Positions 1 through 9,611 of a stretch of 64,000 nucleotides of DNA are shown piece after piece. The translations under genes were made by a program, and so were the position numbers. Source of the stretch: CAWKEY01 sp963848675. GTDB lineage: Bacteria > Pseudomonadota > Gammaproteobacteria > Methylococcales > Methylomonadaceae. Each line of letters begins with the position of its first letter. The stretch's first letter is position 1. A model generated the notes under the pieces. That model searched no databases, was not told where the DNA came from, and saw only the letters and a program-made list of their open reading frames with translations. The stretch lies in NCBI GenBank assembly GCA_963848675.1, contig CAWKEY010000024.1:186001-250000 (forward strand), in the 5' to 3' direction.

Positions 1-2
1 GC

Positions 3-1715
3 TTCATGGGCGGCCTGGTCGGGACCTTGTTTACCGAGTTCGCTTTTTCGCTGGTCGCGGCAGTGGTCATATCGACCGTTGTGGCGATGACGCTGGCGCC
101 GATGCTCAGTTCGAAAGTTCTGAAGGAAAAAGGCACAGCCGGCAGGTTCGAGCGTACTGTCGAACGCTTGTTTACCGGCCTGTCCGAGCAATACCGGCGC
201 CTGTTGCATGCCGTCCTGGAATTCCCCACGATGCTGCCGGTTTTCGCGCTGGCAGTGATGGTGAGCATTTATTTCATGTTTGCGCTGGCGCAAAAAGAAC
301 TGGCGCCGACCGAAGATCAGAGCATTCTGTTCTTCATGGCCACCGGCCCGCAGACCGCGACTTTGAAATATAACGAGACGTACACGCGCGAATTGATCAA
401 GGCGTTCGAGACCATTCCCGAATACAAGGAAAGCTTTTTACTGCTCGGCTTCGGCGGTGACGACAACGTGGTATTCGGCGGGTTTAAAATGCCGTCGACC
501 ACCGAACGCCAACGCTCGCAAATGGACATTCAGCCGGAATTGCAGGCCAAGGTCAATGACATCGCCGGTTTTCAGACGGCCGTGATTCCGCGCCCGAGTC
601 TGCCCGGATCTGGCGGGGGGCTGCCGCTGCAGTTTGTGATCCAAAGCGATGCCGATTATGCGCAGATCGATCAACTCGCCGATCAGCTGGTCAACGCGGC
701 CACGGCCAGCGGGCAGTTTTCTTTTCTGATGAAGGAGGTCGAATTCACGAGGCCCAAGGCCACGCTGGTAATCGACCGCAACCGGGCCGCCGATCTGGGC
801 ATTTCGATGGAGGACATCGGCCGCAATCTGGCCGTATTGCTGGGTGATAGCTATATCAATCGCTTCAATCTGCAGGGACGCAGCTACAAGGTCATACCCC
901 AGGTGGACGATCTGTCCCGACTCGATACCAGCAAGTTCAACGATTATTATCTGCGCACGGCTTCCGGCGGCCAGGTGCCGCTCTCATCGCTTGTGCACAT
1001 TGAAAAATCGGTGGAACCCAGCAAGCGGACCCAGTTCCAGCAGCTAAACAGCCTGACGATTTCTGGGTCGCCGGTGCCGGGCGTTGCTCTGGGTGATGCC
1101 ATGGCTTATCTGGAGCAGTTGGCCCGCGACATTTTTCCGCGCGGTTACAGCTTCGATTACACAGGCGCATCGCGCCAGTATGCGCAGCAGGGCAGCGAAC
1201 TGATCATCACTTTTTTCATGTCCCTGCTGGTGATTTATTTGATACTGGCGGCGCAGTTCGAAAGCTGGCGCGATCCACTGATTATTCTAACGTCGGTGCC
1301 AATGTCCATCGCCAGCGCGCTGGCGTTTCTGATGTTGGGGGTTGCCTCAATTAATATTTACACGCAGATAGGGCTGATTACCCTGATCGGGTTAACGGCT
1401 AAAAACGGCATATTGATCGTCGAATTCGCCAATCAACTGCAGATTCGGGAAGGCCTGTCCAAACACGATGCCGTGGAACAGGCGTCCAAGATCCGCTTGC
1501 GGCCTATCCTCATGACGGCCGTATCGACGCTGGTCGGCATGGTTCCGCTGCTGCTGGCGACAGGGCCCGGTGCCGCCAGTCGCTTCGATATTGGCTTGGT
1601 GATTATCACTGGCCTCGGTATCGGCGGCACGCTGTTTACGCTGTTCGTCGTGCCGCCTTTTTATCTGTTGCTGGCTCGCGACCGCCATGGCAGTGAGACT
1701 CCTATTGCTGGATAG
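3..1715 (+). CDS. RND multidrug efflux inner-membrane transporter (C-terminal part)
   Basis: This is the C-terminal ~570 residues of a hydrophobe/amphiphile-type RND pump (AcrB/MexF-like), open at the left edge of the window. Such pumps are proton-driven trimers of about 1030 residues in the inner membrane, working with a periplasmic adaptor and an outer-membrane channel. The visible part holds a membrane bundle at the start, a large periplasmic loop (about residues 95-395) and a second membrane bundle. It includes GLTAKNGILIVEFANQ, which contains the lysine of the AcrB-type proton relay in the helix-10 region. The reading frame is already open before the first ATG at position 6, so that ATG is internal. 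The adaptor and channel genes are not in the window, so the substrate cannot be judged. Family assignment is very secure. Confidence 0.93.
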   Translation, partial: FMGGLVGTLFTEFAFSLVAAVVISTVVAMTLAPMLSSKVLKEKGTAGRFERTVERLFTGLSEQYRRLLHAVLEFPTMLPVFALAVMVSIYFMFALAQKELAPTEDQSILFFMATGPQTATLKYNETYTRELIKAFETIPEYKESFLLLGFGGDDNVVFGGFKMPSTTERQRSQMDIQPELQAKVNDIAGFQTAVIPRPSLPGSGGGLPLQFVIQSDADYAQIDQLADQLVNAATASGQFSFLMKEVEFTRPKATLVIDRNRAADLGISMEDIGRNLAVLLGDSYINRFNLQGRSYKVIPQVDDLSRLDTSKFNDYYLRTASGGQVPLSSLVHIEKSVEPSKRTQFQQLNSLTISGSPVPGVALGDAMAYLEQLARDIFPRGYSFDYTGASRQYAQQGSELIITFFMSLLVIYLILAAQFESWRDPLIILTSVPMSIASALAFLMLGVASINIYTQIGLITLIGLTAKNGILIVEFANQLQIREGLSKHDAVEQASKIRLRPILMTAVSTLVGMVPLLLATGPGAASRFDIGLVIITGLGIGGTLFTLFVVPPFYLLLARDRHGSETPIAG

Positions 1716-1883
1716 GCAGCCTTTTCCTTTCTTTTGGTTAATGCCTTGGCCGCTGCAAGCTGTCCCGTCAAGACACTGGGGCTTTTACAAGGTAGTCCAA
1801 GGGCTCACCAGGAACGTCATGTATGGATAATACAAGGCACGTTCGTGCTGAGCCTATCGGAGCCAGTCATTTATAACAGTCTG

Positions 1884-4800
1884 TTAATGCGCTTTGCGTG
1901 GGGGTCTGAGGGGGTCGGCGCCAATCGTGCCGGTCAGCGACTGCAGATAATCGGCGCTTTGAACGTGCTTGAGTTTTTCTTCAGCCTCCAGCAAGCGGGT
2001 TTGAATGCCCATGGTTTCCAGTTCATCAAGATAGCGGCTTTGTCTGGTTACGGCCTGCAGACTTTTTACATGGCGCTGCCAGAGGGCAATATCGCGTTGC
2101 TGCTTGACTTCCAGGCGCTCACGATACCAGTCTGAAGCCAGCAATGACTCACGCGTGAACAGGGCTCGTATTTCAGGGTGTTGGGCGTCTTTACCTTGAT
2201 AGTGGCCACTGGCCATGATGTGCAGCAATGCCTGTAAGGGCGGGCAGGCATCATCGATAGAGCCGTCATCCAGATATTGCTGGGCAACCCGCTGTTGGGT
2301 TTCGACGATGTTGTTGATGCCGTCGACATACACGTCAAGATTCTGCACTTCAGGCTGAAGTATTTCGGCCGTGAAAACGGCGGCCGGATTATCAAATATT
2401 TTGCCCAGAAAATCATGCACGAAGTGTTCGGTAATGCGGTAGCCGAGGCGGCTGGCGAGGACTTTTCTATCTTGATGAACAAAATCATGCAGCGGCTCCA
2501 GATAGCCATGCTCGATCAGGAAAGCGGGTTGCTGTTCAGCCACGGTCAAGCGCGTCCAGATTTCGGGAATTAACAGGCTGATGTCGTGGCTTACGCGCAT
2601 ATCCGTGCCGATATATCCGGCTGAGCTGGAATAGCCCGGGTAGCCAGTCAAAATATAAGACACCAGGGCATTATTCAGATCCGGCGTGGTGCGCAACGCA
2701 TTGAAAGGCCCTTTGGTTAAGGCGCCTTCGCTGCCTGCTCCTGTGGTTGAGGGCGATTTGCCAGTCAGTGAGCAGATGAAATCCATGAATAATTCAGGCA
2801 GTTCCTGGTAATGAATCGGATTGTATACCGCTAATGAACGAATCCCCGGTTCAGGCGGATTGTTTCGGCGGCCGCATAAAACCGCATCGACCGGATGACA
2901 GACTGGTTGCCCCAAGGGGATTTTGCGGTTGAATCGGGCGCCGATTTCGGCAATATATTTGCGCTCCGGACGGATCAAATCAACTCGGGTTTCAAGATAG
3001 CGCGGGTTTTTAGTCGGCTGTCCGTCAACCAGGCGCGGATGCCCAGACGATACGACATAACCGGTGCCGCTGTAGTAGGCGTCAGTCAGTAATTTGTGCA
3101 TCGGTGGGGTGAAATTGTTAAAGGACAAAACGTCTTCGACAACCCTTTCCAGATTGTCGCCGGTCAACGGCTCAAAGTTGGCCACAAAGTTACCCGGCTG
3201 ACTGATATTGTATTCTGTTTGCTTGTCATAACCGGGGATAATGGCATCATCCGGCCGTTGAAAAAGCCGGTATTCGCAGTTTTTGACCAGCTTCACGCTG
3301 TCATTTTGCACGCTGCTCGCACAATAGGCGCTAATCAATTGGGTAGGCACCACCACGGAAGCGCTGATGTCGTCCTCCATCTGGATTTTTTCAGCGGCGA
3401 TAAAATCCTGCCGGACCTTGAATGTGCGCCAGCGTCCGTTCAGATCAAAGCCCACGCGCAAATAAGACGCGATAATTTTCCGGTCATCGAGCTTAAGCTC
3501 GTGACCGGGCGCGCCATCGACGATGTCCACTGTCATGTGTTCGCGCCAGGCGTTGCCCCATTCATGGCGATAAAAGCGTTTGATTAAAAACACCAACGCC
3601 AGGATATAAGAGGGGATGGCTTTCAGCCAGGCCTTGTATTCATCGGTATGACTTGATGAAGGCGTCAGCAATTTGATAACCGAGCCCAAGCTGCGTTCCG
3701 AGCTTAACAGGGAGCGTTCAGGTGCATGATCCTCGCTCTCATGTCCGGGTTTGAAGCGGCCGCGATAATCCTTGTCGAAAATTTCCTGCACCCAGTCCAG
3801 ATCATGTTGCAGATCATGCACAAAAAGCGGGTTATAAATGACGGCATCTTCGATAGATTTTGAAATCTCCGACTTGCCGCCACCCGATACGGTGCTGGGT
3901 TTATGGCAGAAGGTGCCTTCCGGGGAGGTGCCGATCAGACGCCAGGACGGGGCGCCCGGGTGTTTGGCCATTCCAATCTTGTAGCCATTGGGTTGAATGT
4001 AGGTTTTATCGGGTCGCAGGCGGATGCTGTATTCTTCTCCGCTTGTTTTCCAGCTAATGGTTTGTGCATTGATACTCATGCGCAGCTGCTGCGGCACATA
4101 GATAATGTCGGGAAAGCGTTTATCAATCGCGTACCCCTCAGGCATGACCTCCATGATGGCGCCATAACGAGACACCATTTCCTGAAAACTATAGCTTGCA
4201 ACCCGGGCTGGATTGCCGGCGCCGTACTCATCGCCATGATTAGTGCACTGAAACGCCAAGGCACCGCCAGCGTGCTCTTCTTCAGCCAGACCAAAAAGGT
4301 TGGCGGCATAACTGATTTGGGTTTTTACTTCTTTTTTACAATAGCCGTAGTAGTTGTCCGCAATGATAGTGACAATCACACCGCGTTCGTCGCGCGCGGT
4401 AATTTTAAAAGGCTGGCCGTCGTTGTACAGATCTTCGCTCTGTTGCCAGCACATGCCATCCCTGCGTTGCCGTGGGCTGGCATCATCATAGTGGGGCAGA
4501 CCCACTTGTCTTTTAGTCAGTCGCACCAAATGTGGCGCCAAAATCACGCAGCCGCTGTGCCCCGTCCAATGGTGTACATCGAGCGCGGCATCGTATTCCG
4601 GCAGCGCGGGATTACCGCCATTACCGAAAATACTCTCGACAAAATCCAGGTTGCTGACCAGGCTGCCGGGGGCAAAAAACCGGATTTCCATGGTTTTTTC
4701 TGCTTCCAGGCCCGGAATCTCGGGGCAAACAACAGGACGCAGCAGCAAGGAGACAAACATTTTGGCCGGTGCGGGCTCATGGGCGCAAAAAGGCAGGGTC

Positions 4801-5354
4801 AGCAAAGCTTCGGGCGGATTCAGCGCCTCTTTTAACAGGTAGGCAAATGTTCGTTTTGGCACCTCCTTTTTATCGCCCGGTACCGGCAGACCGCCCGCGG
4901 CAATATGAAATGAGCCTTGTGTCGTGCGCCGGTCGCTGGCCGGGTTGTTTAAAATGCCTTGCTTGAGCCGGTAACTGGACACAAACTCGGAGTGAAACTC
5001 GTCCTTGCCGATAGGTATTGACAGCTCACGCGCCACACCGTGCCGGTCCAGTTCAAAGGTCATGGTGGGCAGGCGAGGGACTTGGCCCAGCTCCAGATCC
5101 GCGCAATAGGCATTTAGAAAGTTTTGAATGCGTTGGTCGGGCGGATAATGATGCGTTGCCAGCTCGCGGCTTTTTTCCAGATAGCTGCGCAGCATATCCT
5201 GCGCTGTGAACATAATATCGGCCGTGGCTTCGCTGAAACAGGTCGGCTGGCCACAGGATGCTAATTTGAAATTAATGTACAGATGCAGGTTTTGTTGCTC
5301 TAACTGCGGGTTTTGTTCAGGCTTGTTTAAACCTAAGGATTGAATTTGATCCAT
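1884..5354 (-). CDS. Large cytosolic protein, candidate PPi-type phosphoenolpyruvate carboxykinase
   Basis: This 1156-residue protein has no signal peptide or membrane segment. Its length (~130 kDa) fits the pyrophosphate-dependent PEP carboxykinases of Entamoeba and Propionibacterium, which interconvert oxaloacetate + PPi and PEP + CO2 + Pi and are far longer than the ATP or GTP enzymes. Seen in the sequence: a P-loop-like STVSGGGKSEISKS at residues 488-500, where PEPCKs carry their kinase loop. Before it is NYYGYCKKEVKTQISYAANL at 334-353, reminiscent of the GTP-PEPCK segment Y-G-G-N...G-K-K. A TKNPRYLETR block lies at 781-790. The assignment rests on length and motif resemblance from memory, not an alignment. 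Start ATG has only a weak ribosome site. It is a single gene facing the preceding RND gene, with 168 bp of featureless sequence between them. Alternative: an uncharacterised conserved protein. Confidence 0.5.
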   Translation of the reverse strand: MDQIQSLGLNKPEQNPQLEQQNLHLYINFKLASCGQPTCFSEATADIMFTAQDMLRSYLEKSRELATHHYPPDQRIQNFLNAYCADLELGQVPRLPTMTFELDRHGVARELSIPIGKDEFHSEFVSSYRLKQGILNNPASDRRTTQGSFHIAAGGLPVPGDKKEVPKRTFAYLLKEALNPPEALLTLPFCAHEPAPAKMFVSLLLRPVVCPEIPGLEAEKTMEIRFFAPGSLVSNLDFVESIFGNGGNPALPEYDAALDVHHWTGHSGCVILAPHLVRLTKRQVGLPHYDDASPRQRRDGMCWQQSEDLYNDGQPFKITARDERGVIVTIIADNYYGYCKKEVKTQISYAANLFGLAEEEHAGGALAFQCTNHGDEYGAGNPARVASYSFQEMVSRYGAIMEVMPEGYAIDKRFPDIIYVPQQLRMSINAQTISWKTSGEEYSIRLRPDKTYIQPNGYKIGMAKHPGAPSWRLIGTSPEGTFCHKPSTVSGGGKSEISKSIEDAVIYNPLFVHDLQHDLDWVQEIFDKDYRGRFKPGHESEDHAPERSLLSSERSLGSVIKLLTPSSSHTDEYKAWLKAIPSYILALVFLIKRFYRHEWGNAWREHMTVDIVDGAPGHELKLDDRKIIASYLRVGFDLNGRWRTFKVRQDFIAAEKIQMEDDISASVVVPTQLISAYCASSVQNDSVKLVKNCEYRLFQRPDDAIIPGYDKQTEYNISQPGNFVANFEPLTGDNLERVVEDVLSFNNFTPPMHKLLTDAYYSGTGYVVSSGHPRLVDGQPTKNPRYLETRVDLIRPERKYIAEIGARFNRKIPLGQPVCHPVDAVLCGRRNNPPEPGIRSLAVYNPIHYQELPELFMDFICSLTGKSPSTTGAGSEGALTKGPFNALRTTPDLNNALVSYILTGYPGYSSSAGYIGTDMRVSHDISLLIPEIWTRLTVAEQQPAFLIEHGYLEPLHDFVHQDRKVLASRLGYRITEHFVHDFLGKIFDNPAAVFTAEILQPEVQNLDVYVDGINNIVETQQRVAQQYLDDGSIDDACPPLQALLHIMASGHYQGKDAQHPEIRALFTRESLLASDWYRERLEVKQQRDIALWQRHVKSLQAVTRQSRYLDELETMGIQTRLLEAEEKLKHVQSADYLQSLTGTIGADPLRPPRKAH

Positions 5355-5552
5355 AAAATGTCACCGGTGATTTCGGATGTGAGAGGCGAAGTTGAATAAA
5401 ACGAGCAATTTTTATGCCTTGTTGAAAATCATTATAACACGATAGTGTTTATCGTCATTTCAAAACAGCGTATTCGTTATTGCCTCGAAATTCAGTGCGT
5501 TTTTGTGCTGTTTGGGCAAATCTGGTTCGCAACGCGCACCACATTAAAGCGC

Positions 5553-5692
5553 GGCTCTGCCAAAACAGAGCCTGCCAGTGGCAGGCCGACACCTCCCGGC
5601 AACTTACGGATCAGGCGCTTACCCTGATAACTGCAGACTGCCGGCCAGGAAACTCAAGTCAGCCTGGAGAACAGGCACATAATTTGCGGCCT
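5553..5692. other. Dense series of inverted repeats, possible structured RNA
   Basis: The 530-bp gap between the divergent genes at 5354 and 5885 holds no convincing gene, but about 140 bp of it can fold into consecutive hairpins. These are GGCTCTG/CAGAGCC (5553-5572), CCTGCC/GGCAGG (5571-5585), an outer CCGGCA/TGCCGG stem (5596-5644) enclosing TCAGG/CCTGA, then CCAGG/CCTGG (5645-5667) and CCTG/CAGG. It could be the leader of either neighbour, a small RNA or a repeat. I compared it by eye with cobalamin, SAM, TPP, glycine, Moco, cyclic-di-GMP and SRP RNA consensus patterns and none fits. Strand is undetermined. Confidence 0.35.
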
Positions 5693-5884
5693 TAACTTTC
5701 AGGTATTAGCCTATCGTCATGTTATTAAACAATCGTGACAGCTGTGCGAGTAAAAAGCCCGGTTAGCAAACAGGGCGCCTTAAACATCACTTTATGCTAA
5801 TATATCAAGGTTTTATGGTTCAGCGCTTGGCTCATGGCTTCAGACTGAATTATTTTTCAATTTAAACTCCTCATTACAGACAAC

Positions 5885-6772
5885 ATGACGCAAAAATACA
5901 TACCATTAAAAGACCACGATACGCCCATCAAAGTATTATTTACCGGTTACCTTTGCACTGTTGCTATCGGCTATTTATTTGCTCTGATACAGATTCTGTT
6001 CACTCATGGCATGGCCGACGGCAAGTTCGGTTTATCGATTGATGATATTGTTTACAGTTACTATGGCAACCGTTCAGGTACCGTGCTCGAACAGCAATTG
6101 AACGGGGCTATGAAGGCAAACGCCTCCGAGCAGGAGCGGTTTGAAATTATGAAATGGGTCAGGGATGGCGCCGAACTGTCAGAATATAAATCATCAGGCG
6201 TCGAAAAAATAATCGAGGCGCGCTGTGTCACCTGCCATAACGAAGCAGCCTCAGGTATCCCTAATTTTAACAAATTTGAGGCGATTAAAGCGGTAACTGC
6301 CCAGGATGAGGGCGCTACCTTTGCATCATTAACACGGGTTTCTCATATCCATTTATTCGGCATCAGCTTTATTTTTATGTTTGTCGGCATCATTTTCAGC
6401 TTTTCGGAAACCACCACGACCAAATATAAATGCATTGCCATCGGTATGCCTTATGCGTTTCTGATTGCAGACATTATGTCCTGGTGGCTGACCAAAATTC
6501 ACCCAATGTTCGCCTGGCTGGTGATGCTGGCAGGTACCGGCATGGGGGTCTCATTTATGTTTATGTGGGCTATTTCCATCTTGGAAATGTGGCTGTTTAA
6601 ACCGGTTTTTATCAACGGTCCAGGCTTGCGTTTTCAACAATGGCTTGACGAGAAAACCCAGCTAGACCAATTGCTGTCGGCTTCCAAAGCGACGGCAGCC
6701 TGGCTGACAGAACTTTGGTTGAAACATGCCTGGCCTTTTATCAAAGGCGTATTGAAAAAATACTTTCGTTAA
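5885..6772 (+). CDS. Membrane-anchored c-type cytochrome-like protein
   Basis: A 295-residue protein of unknown function. An N-terminal membrane segment (about residues 17-40) is followed by a hydrophilic domain with one haem c attachment motif, CVTCH (114-118). Three or four further membrane segments follow (about 150-235), then a short hydrophilic tail. The haem domain would sit in the periplasm if the first helix is N-in. The single CxxCH and the membrane-haem-membrane order suggest electron transfer to or from a membrane quinol or haem partner. This is inference, since no partner gene is adjacent. The start was taken as the ATG shortly after an AT-rich stretch; the ribosome site is poor. 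Confidence 0.7.
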   Translation: MTQKYIPLKDHDTPIKVLFTGYLCTVAIGYLFALIQILFTHGMADGKFGLSIDDIVYSYYGNRSGTVLEQQLNGAMKANASEQERFEIMKWVRDGAELSEYKSSGVEKIIEARCVTCHNEAASGIPNFNKFEAIKAVTAQDEGATFASLTRVSHIHLFGISFIFMFVGIIFSFSETTTTKYKCIAIGMPYAFLIADIMSWWLTKIHPMFAWLVMLAGTGMGVSFMFMWAISILEMWLFKPVFINGPGLRFQQWLDEKTQLDQLLSASKATAAWLTELWLKHAWPFIKGVLKKYFR

Positions 6773-6878
6773 GTGTCCATTAAGGTATCGCTCGATACTA
6801 TGAAGACCAAAGAACACGACTGATGTGGCTTTTGCAGGTACACACGTTATTGGCTAGATCAACATTTTAGAGGACACC

Positions 6879-7253
6879 ATGAAAAAATTATTTATTTTGA
6901 TGCAGTTAATTCTGGCAACTCTTGCCTATTCTTCCTATGCGTCGGCAGATCATGGCCGCAGGGATTATTATGATCATCCGCGTCATCACCATCATGACCA
7001 TTATCGTCCTAGACACTATTATCGCGAAGAGGTCATTTATTACGCGCCTCCACCGGTAGTGCATCATTATTACGCTCCTCAGCCTCAGGCGAATTATTAT
7101 CCGGCGCCTCAAGGCTATTACGATCAGCGATCCGGTTCGGGTTTGGCTGGCGGTGTACTCGGTAGTGTGTTTGGTTATGAAATAGGCCGCGGTGACCCAG
7201 TGGCCACCGGGCTGGGTGCCGCCGCCGGTTCTTATATGGGCAATCGCTATTAA
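6879..7253 (+). CDS. Secreted His/Tyr-rich protein with glycine-zipper domain
   Basis: 124 residues. A cleavable signal peptide (about residues 1-23, ending YASA) precedes a region rich in His, Tyr, Arg and Pro, then a glycine-zipper module (GLAGGVLGSVFGYEIGRGDP and GLGAAAGSYMG). The glycine-zipper 2TM family inserts in or associates with the outer membrane, and the His-rich part could bind metal. AGAGGACACC just before the ATG gives a good ribosome site. The gene stands alone, 106 bp after the cytochrome-like gene, and ends before a strong terminator. Confidence 0.7.
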   Translation: MKKLFILMQLILATLAYSSYASADHGRRDYYDHPRHHHHDHYRPRHYYREEVIYYAPPPVVHHYYAPQPQANYYPAPQGYYDQRSGSGLAGGVLGSVFGYEIGRGDPVATGLGAAAGSYMGNRY

Positions 7254-7310
7254 TTACGCTTAGGCTTTTCTTTACCCGTAGGCCTCGAGTTTGCGGAGGT
7301 CTAACGTCAA

Positions 7311-7347
7311 AAGCCCTGCTTATTGAAAATAAGCAGGGCTTTTTTTA
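7311..7347. terminator. Intrinsic terminator, probably bidirectional
   Basis: A 13-14 bp perfect stem (AAGCCCTGCTTAT / ATAAGCAGGGCTT) with a tiny loop is followed by a T run on the plus strand and preceded by an A-rich stretch. It lies between the convergent glycine-zipper gene and the transporter gene and can serve both. Confidence 0.9.
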
Positions 7348-7388
7348 TAACCTGACCGAGGCAATGCCCCCGGTTCAAACAGGCATTG

Positions 7389-9055
7389 TCAACTTAAAAA
7401 AAGCAGCACAATCAGCTGTGCGGCCATAATTCTCAGAATCATCACCAGGGGATACACCGTGGCATAGGCGATAGAAACAGCCGGTGAAGGGCTGAAGCTG
7501 TTGGCAAAGGCCAAAGCCGGTGGATCGGTCATGCTGCCGGCCAATAAACCGCAGAGAGACAAGTAGTTGAGTTTATAAAAAGCTTTCGCAATAAAGCCGA
7601 CAATCAATAGCGGCAGCAAGGTAATCAGCACCGAACAGGCCATCCAGTAGAAACCATCGCCATTGATCAGGGTTTCTACAAATTTATCGCCGGAATTCAG
7701 GCCGACGCATGCCAGGAACAACACAATGCCGATGTCTTTCAAAATGATGTTCGAGCTTTTCGGTAAATGCCAGGTCATGGTGCCCCAACTGGCAACCCGG
7801 CTAAGGATGATGGCGACAATCAACGGCCCCCCGGCAAGACCCAGCTTGACGGCTGAGGGAATGCCGGGTAGATAAAAGGGCCAGCTGCCTAGCAATCACG
7901 CCGAGGGCAATACCGATAAAAATGGGCACGATCTGAGGATGGTTTAAGGTTTCCAGGGAGTTGCCAAGAATGCTTCTCGATTCTGTCCATCGCTTCTTTA
8001 CTGCCAATGACATACAGTTCGTCGCCGAAATGCACATGCACAGCGTTGGAGGGTGTAAATTCAACATCCGGGCGCTGTATTCTGGAAATGGTTACCGCAT
8101 AAAAAGTTCGTAGCTCACCGACTGATTTGCCGACGGCTTCTTTATTGGTCACCACGATGCGTTTGGTCAACAGGTTTTGTGAGATGTCCTTCAGATTAAA
8201 CGGGGAGTCATTGCCGACCAGAATCTTTAAATCCTCCAGTTTTTCAGGATCCCCCACCAGACGAATACTGTCGCCAATACTTAGGCGGCTATCAGGCGTT
8301 GCGATGGAGACTTGATCATTATGCAGGATGCGCGTAACTACCACGCCCATTGCATCAAAAAAATGAATCTGGCCGAGGGTCAAATTATTCAAGTTGGAGT
8401 TTTCCACCGTGAGGTCTTTCCATACCGGATGTCTGGCGTTTTGCAGCTGGAGTTGGGCAAAGCTTTCGCTTTCTGCCGCAACATTGACTTTAAAAAAGCG
8501 CTTGACCAGCAGCATCGAGAGAATAATGCCGATGATGCCAAACGGATAGGCGACGGCATAACCTAAACCGGGCAGCTTCAAGGCCGGGTTATTACTGTCG
8601 AGAAAGCCGCGCAGCGCTTCCTGAGCCGCAGCCAGCGATGGCGTGTTGGTGGTTGCGCCTGAAAACAGGCCGACCGCCACAGGTACTTCAATGTCGCCGA
8701 AATAACTGATGGCCAGGGTTATCAAGGCACCGAGCAGGACTATGCCGGCGGCCATAATATTCAGCTGCACACCCGACTGGAAAAATGAACTGACAAAACT
8801 TGGGCCAACCTGAAGACCGATGGCATAAACAAATAGAATCAGACCGAATTCTCTTAAGAAGTGCATGATCTCGGCATCAATCGTGATGCCAAAATGGCCA
8901 AAAGCCAGTCCTGAAAACAATACGCCGGCAATGCCAAGCTGAATAGTAAAGAAAGACAGCCGGCCTAATGCCAGTCCTGTCGCGATGACTAGACTTAGCA
9001 CTAATAGTGCATGGGATACGGATTGCTCGGTAAGAAGTTGAATAAACCAATTCAT
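7389..9055 (-). pseudogene. AspT/YidE-family transporter with two TrkA-C domains, frameshifted
   Basis: Read across three frames, this gives a full-length member of the AspT/YidE (AAEx) transporter family: an N-terminal membrane half, two RCK_C/TrkA-C regulatory domains, then a C-terminal membrane half. The first frame runs from ATG 9055 to about 7975 and breaks after DRIEK. The second carries ILGNSLETLNHPQIVPIFIG to about 7897. The third resumes with LLGSWPFYLPGIPSAVKLG and runs to the stop at 7389. Removing one extra base near 7971-7975 and one near 7896 restores the family pattern. The rest is well conserved, so this is either a very recent pseudogene or two sequence errors. The substrate of this subfamily is unknown (aspartate/alanine exchange in AspT). 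Confidence 0.8.
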
Positions 9056-9214
9056 TGCTGGGGTATAGGGTAGTGGATGGATAAACAGGATAACAGATTA
9101 GCGAAACTGGCTGCCAGATGCGCCGTGACAAAAATGCCAATCTATCGGGCAAAGCCGGTCATTGCCTTGGCATAGCCATGCTGCGCTGTCAAGGTCAGAA
9201 CACTCGGCTGGATT

Positions 9215-9610
9215 TCATGGGTAATGCTCCATATCCTCCAGCTCGATATTGAGCGCCGTGGTAGAAATCAGTAACTCACTCATCGAAGCCAGCAACGACA
9301 AAATGATAAGCACCATGCTGGCGCCAAAAGTAATATTGCCGTAATGCTGCAAGCCAAAAAATATCAGCCCCATGGCAACGATGCAGCTAATAATGCCGGT
9401 CACTGCAAGTACTTGCATGGCAATAATCAAGCGGATGCGCTGCCTTAAGCTTTCAATCTGTTTTTTGGTGACAGGGTTTTTGGTTTTGCTGAACCGGGAA
9501 TGCTGTTCCCTGATCCGGTTGGCAATTGCCAAAAAACGGTTGGCATAAGCCAGAAACAACACCGAAATGGCTGGAAATAGCAAGGCAGGTGTGGTGATAG
9601 TGATATTCAT
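9215..9610 (-). CDS. DUF2721 family membrane protein
   Basis: 131 residues with an N-terminal hydrophobic segment, a basic stretch rich in Arg and Gln (about residues 25-60), and two further membrane helices. The N-terminal pattern (PALLFPAISVLFLAYANRFL) and spacing match the DUF2721 family of small inner-membrane proteins of unknown role. AAGGAAAA six bases before the ATG is a good ribosome site. It follows the doubtful 9612-9845 frame by one base. Confidence 0.75.
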   Translation of the reverse strand: MNITITTPALLFPAISVLFLAYANRFLAIANRIREQHSRFSKTKNPVTKKQIESLRQRIRLIIAMQVLAVTGIISCIVAMGLIFFGLQHYGNITFGASMVLIILSLLASMSELLISTTALNIELEDMEHYP

Positions 9611-9611
9611 G

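Noticed and set aside
1734..2135. 133-codon plus-strand frame
   Set aside because: Mostly antisense to the C-terminus of the large minus-strand gene; no family.
3903..4835. 310-codon plus-strand frame
   Set aside because: It lies entirely antisense to the 1156-residue gene, which has coherent protein-like sequence. No family resemblance in the plus frame.
5553..5692. Cobalamin, SAM or TPP riboswitch
   Set aside because: Only short resemblances (CCCGGCAAC, a GTCAG...CCTGG stretch). The conserved boxes are not in the right order or spacing.
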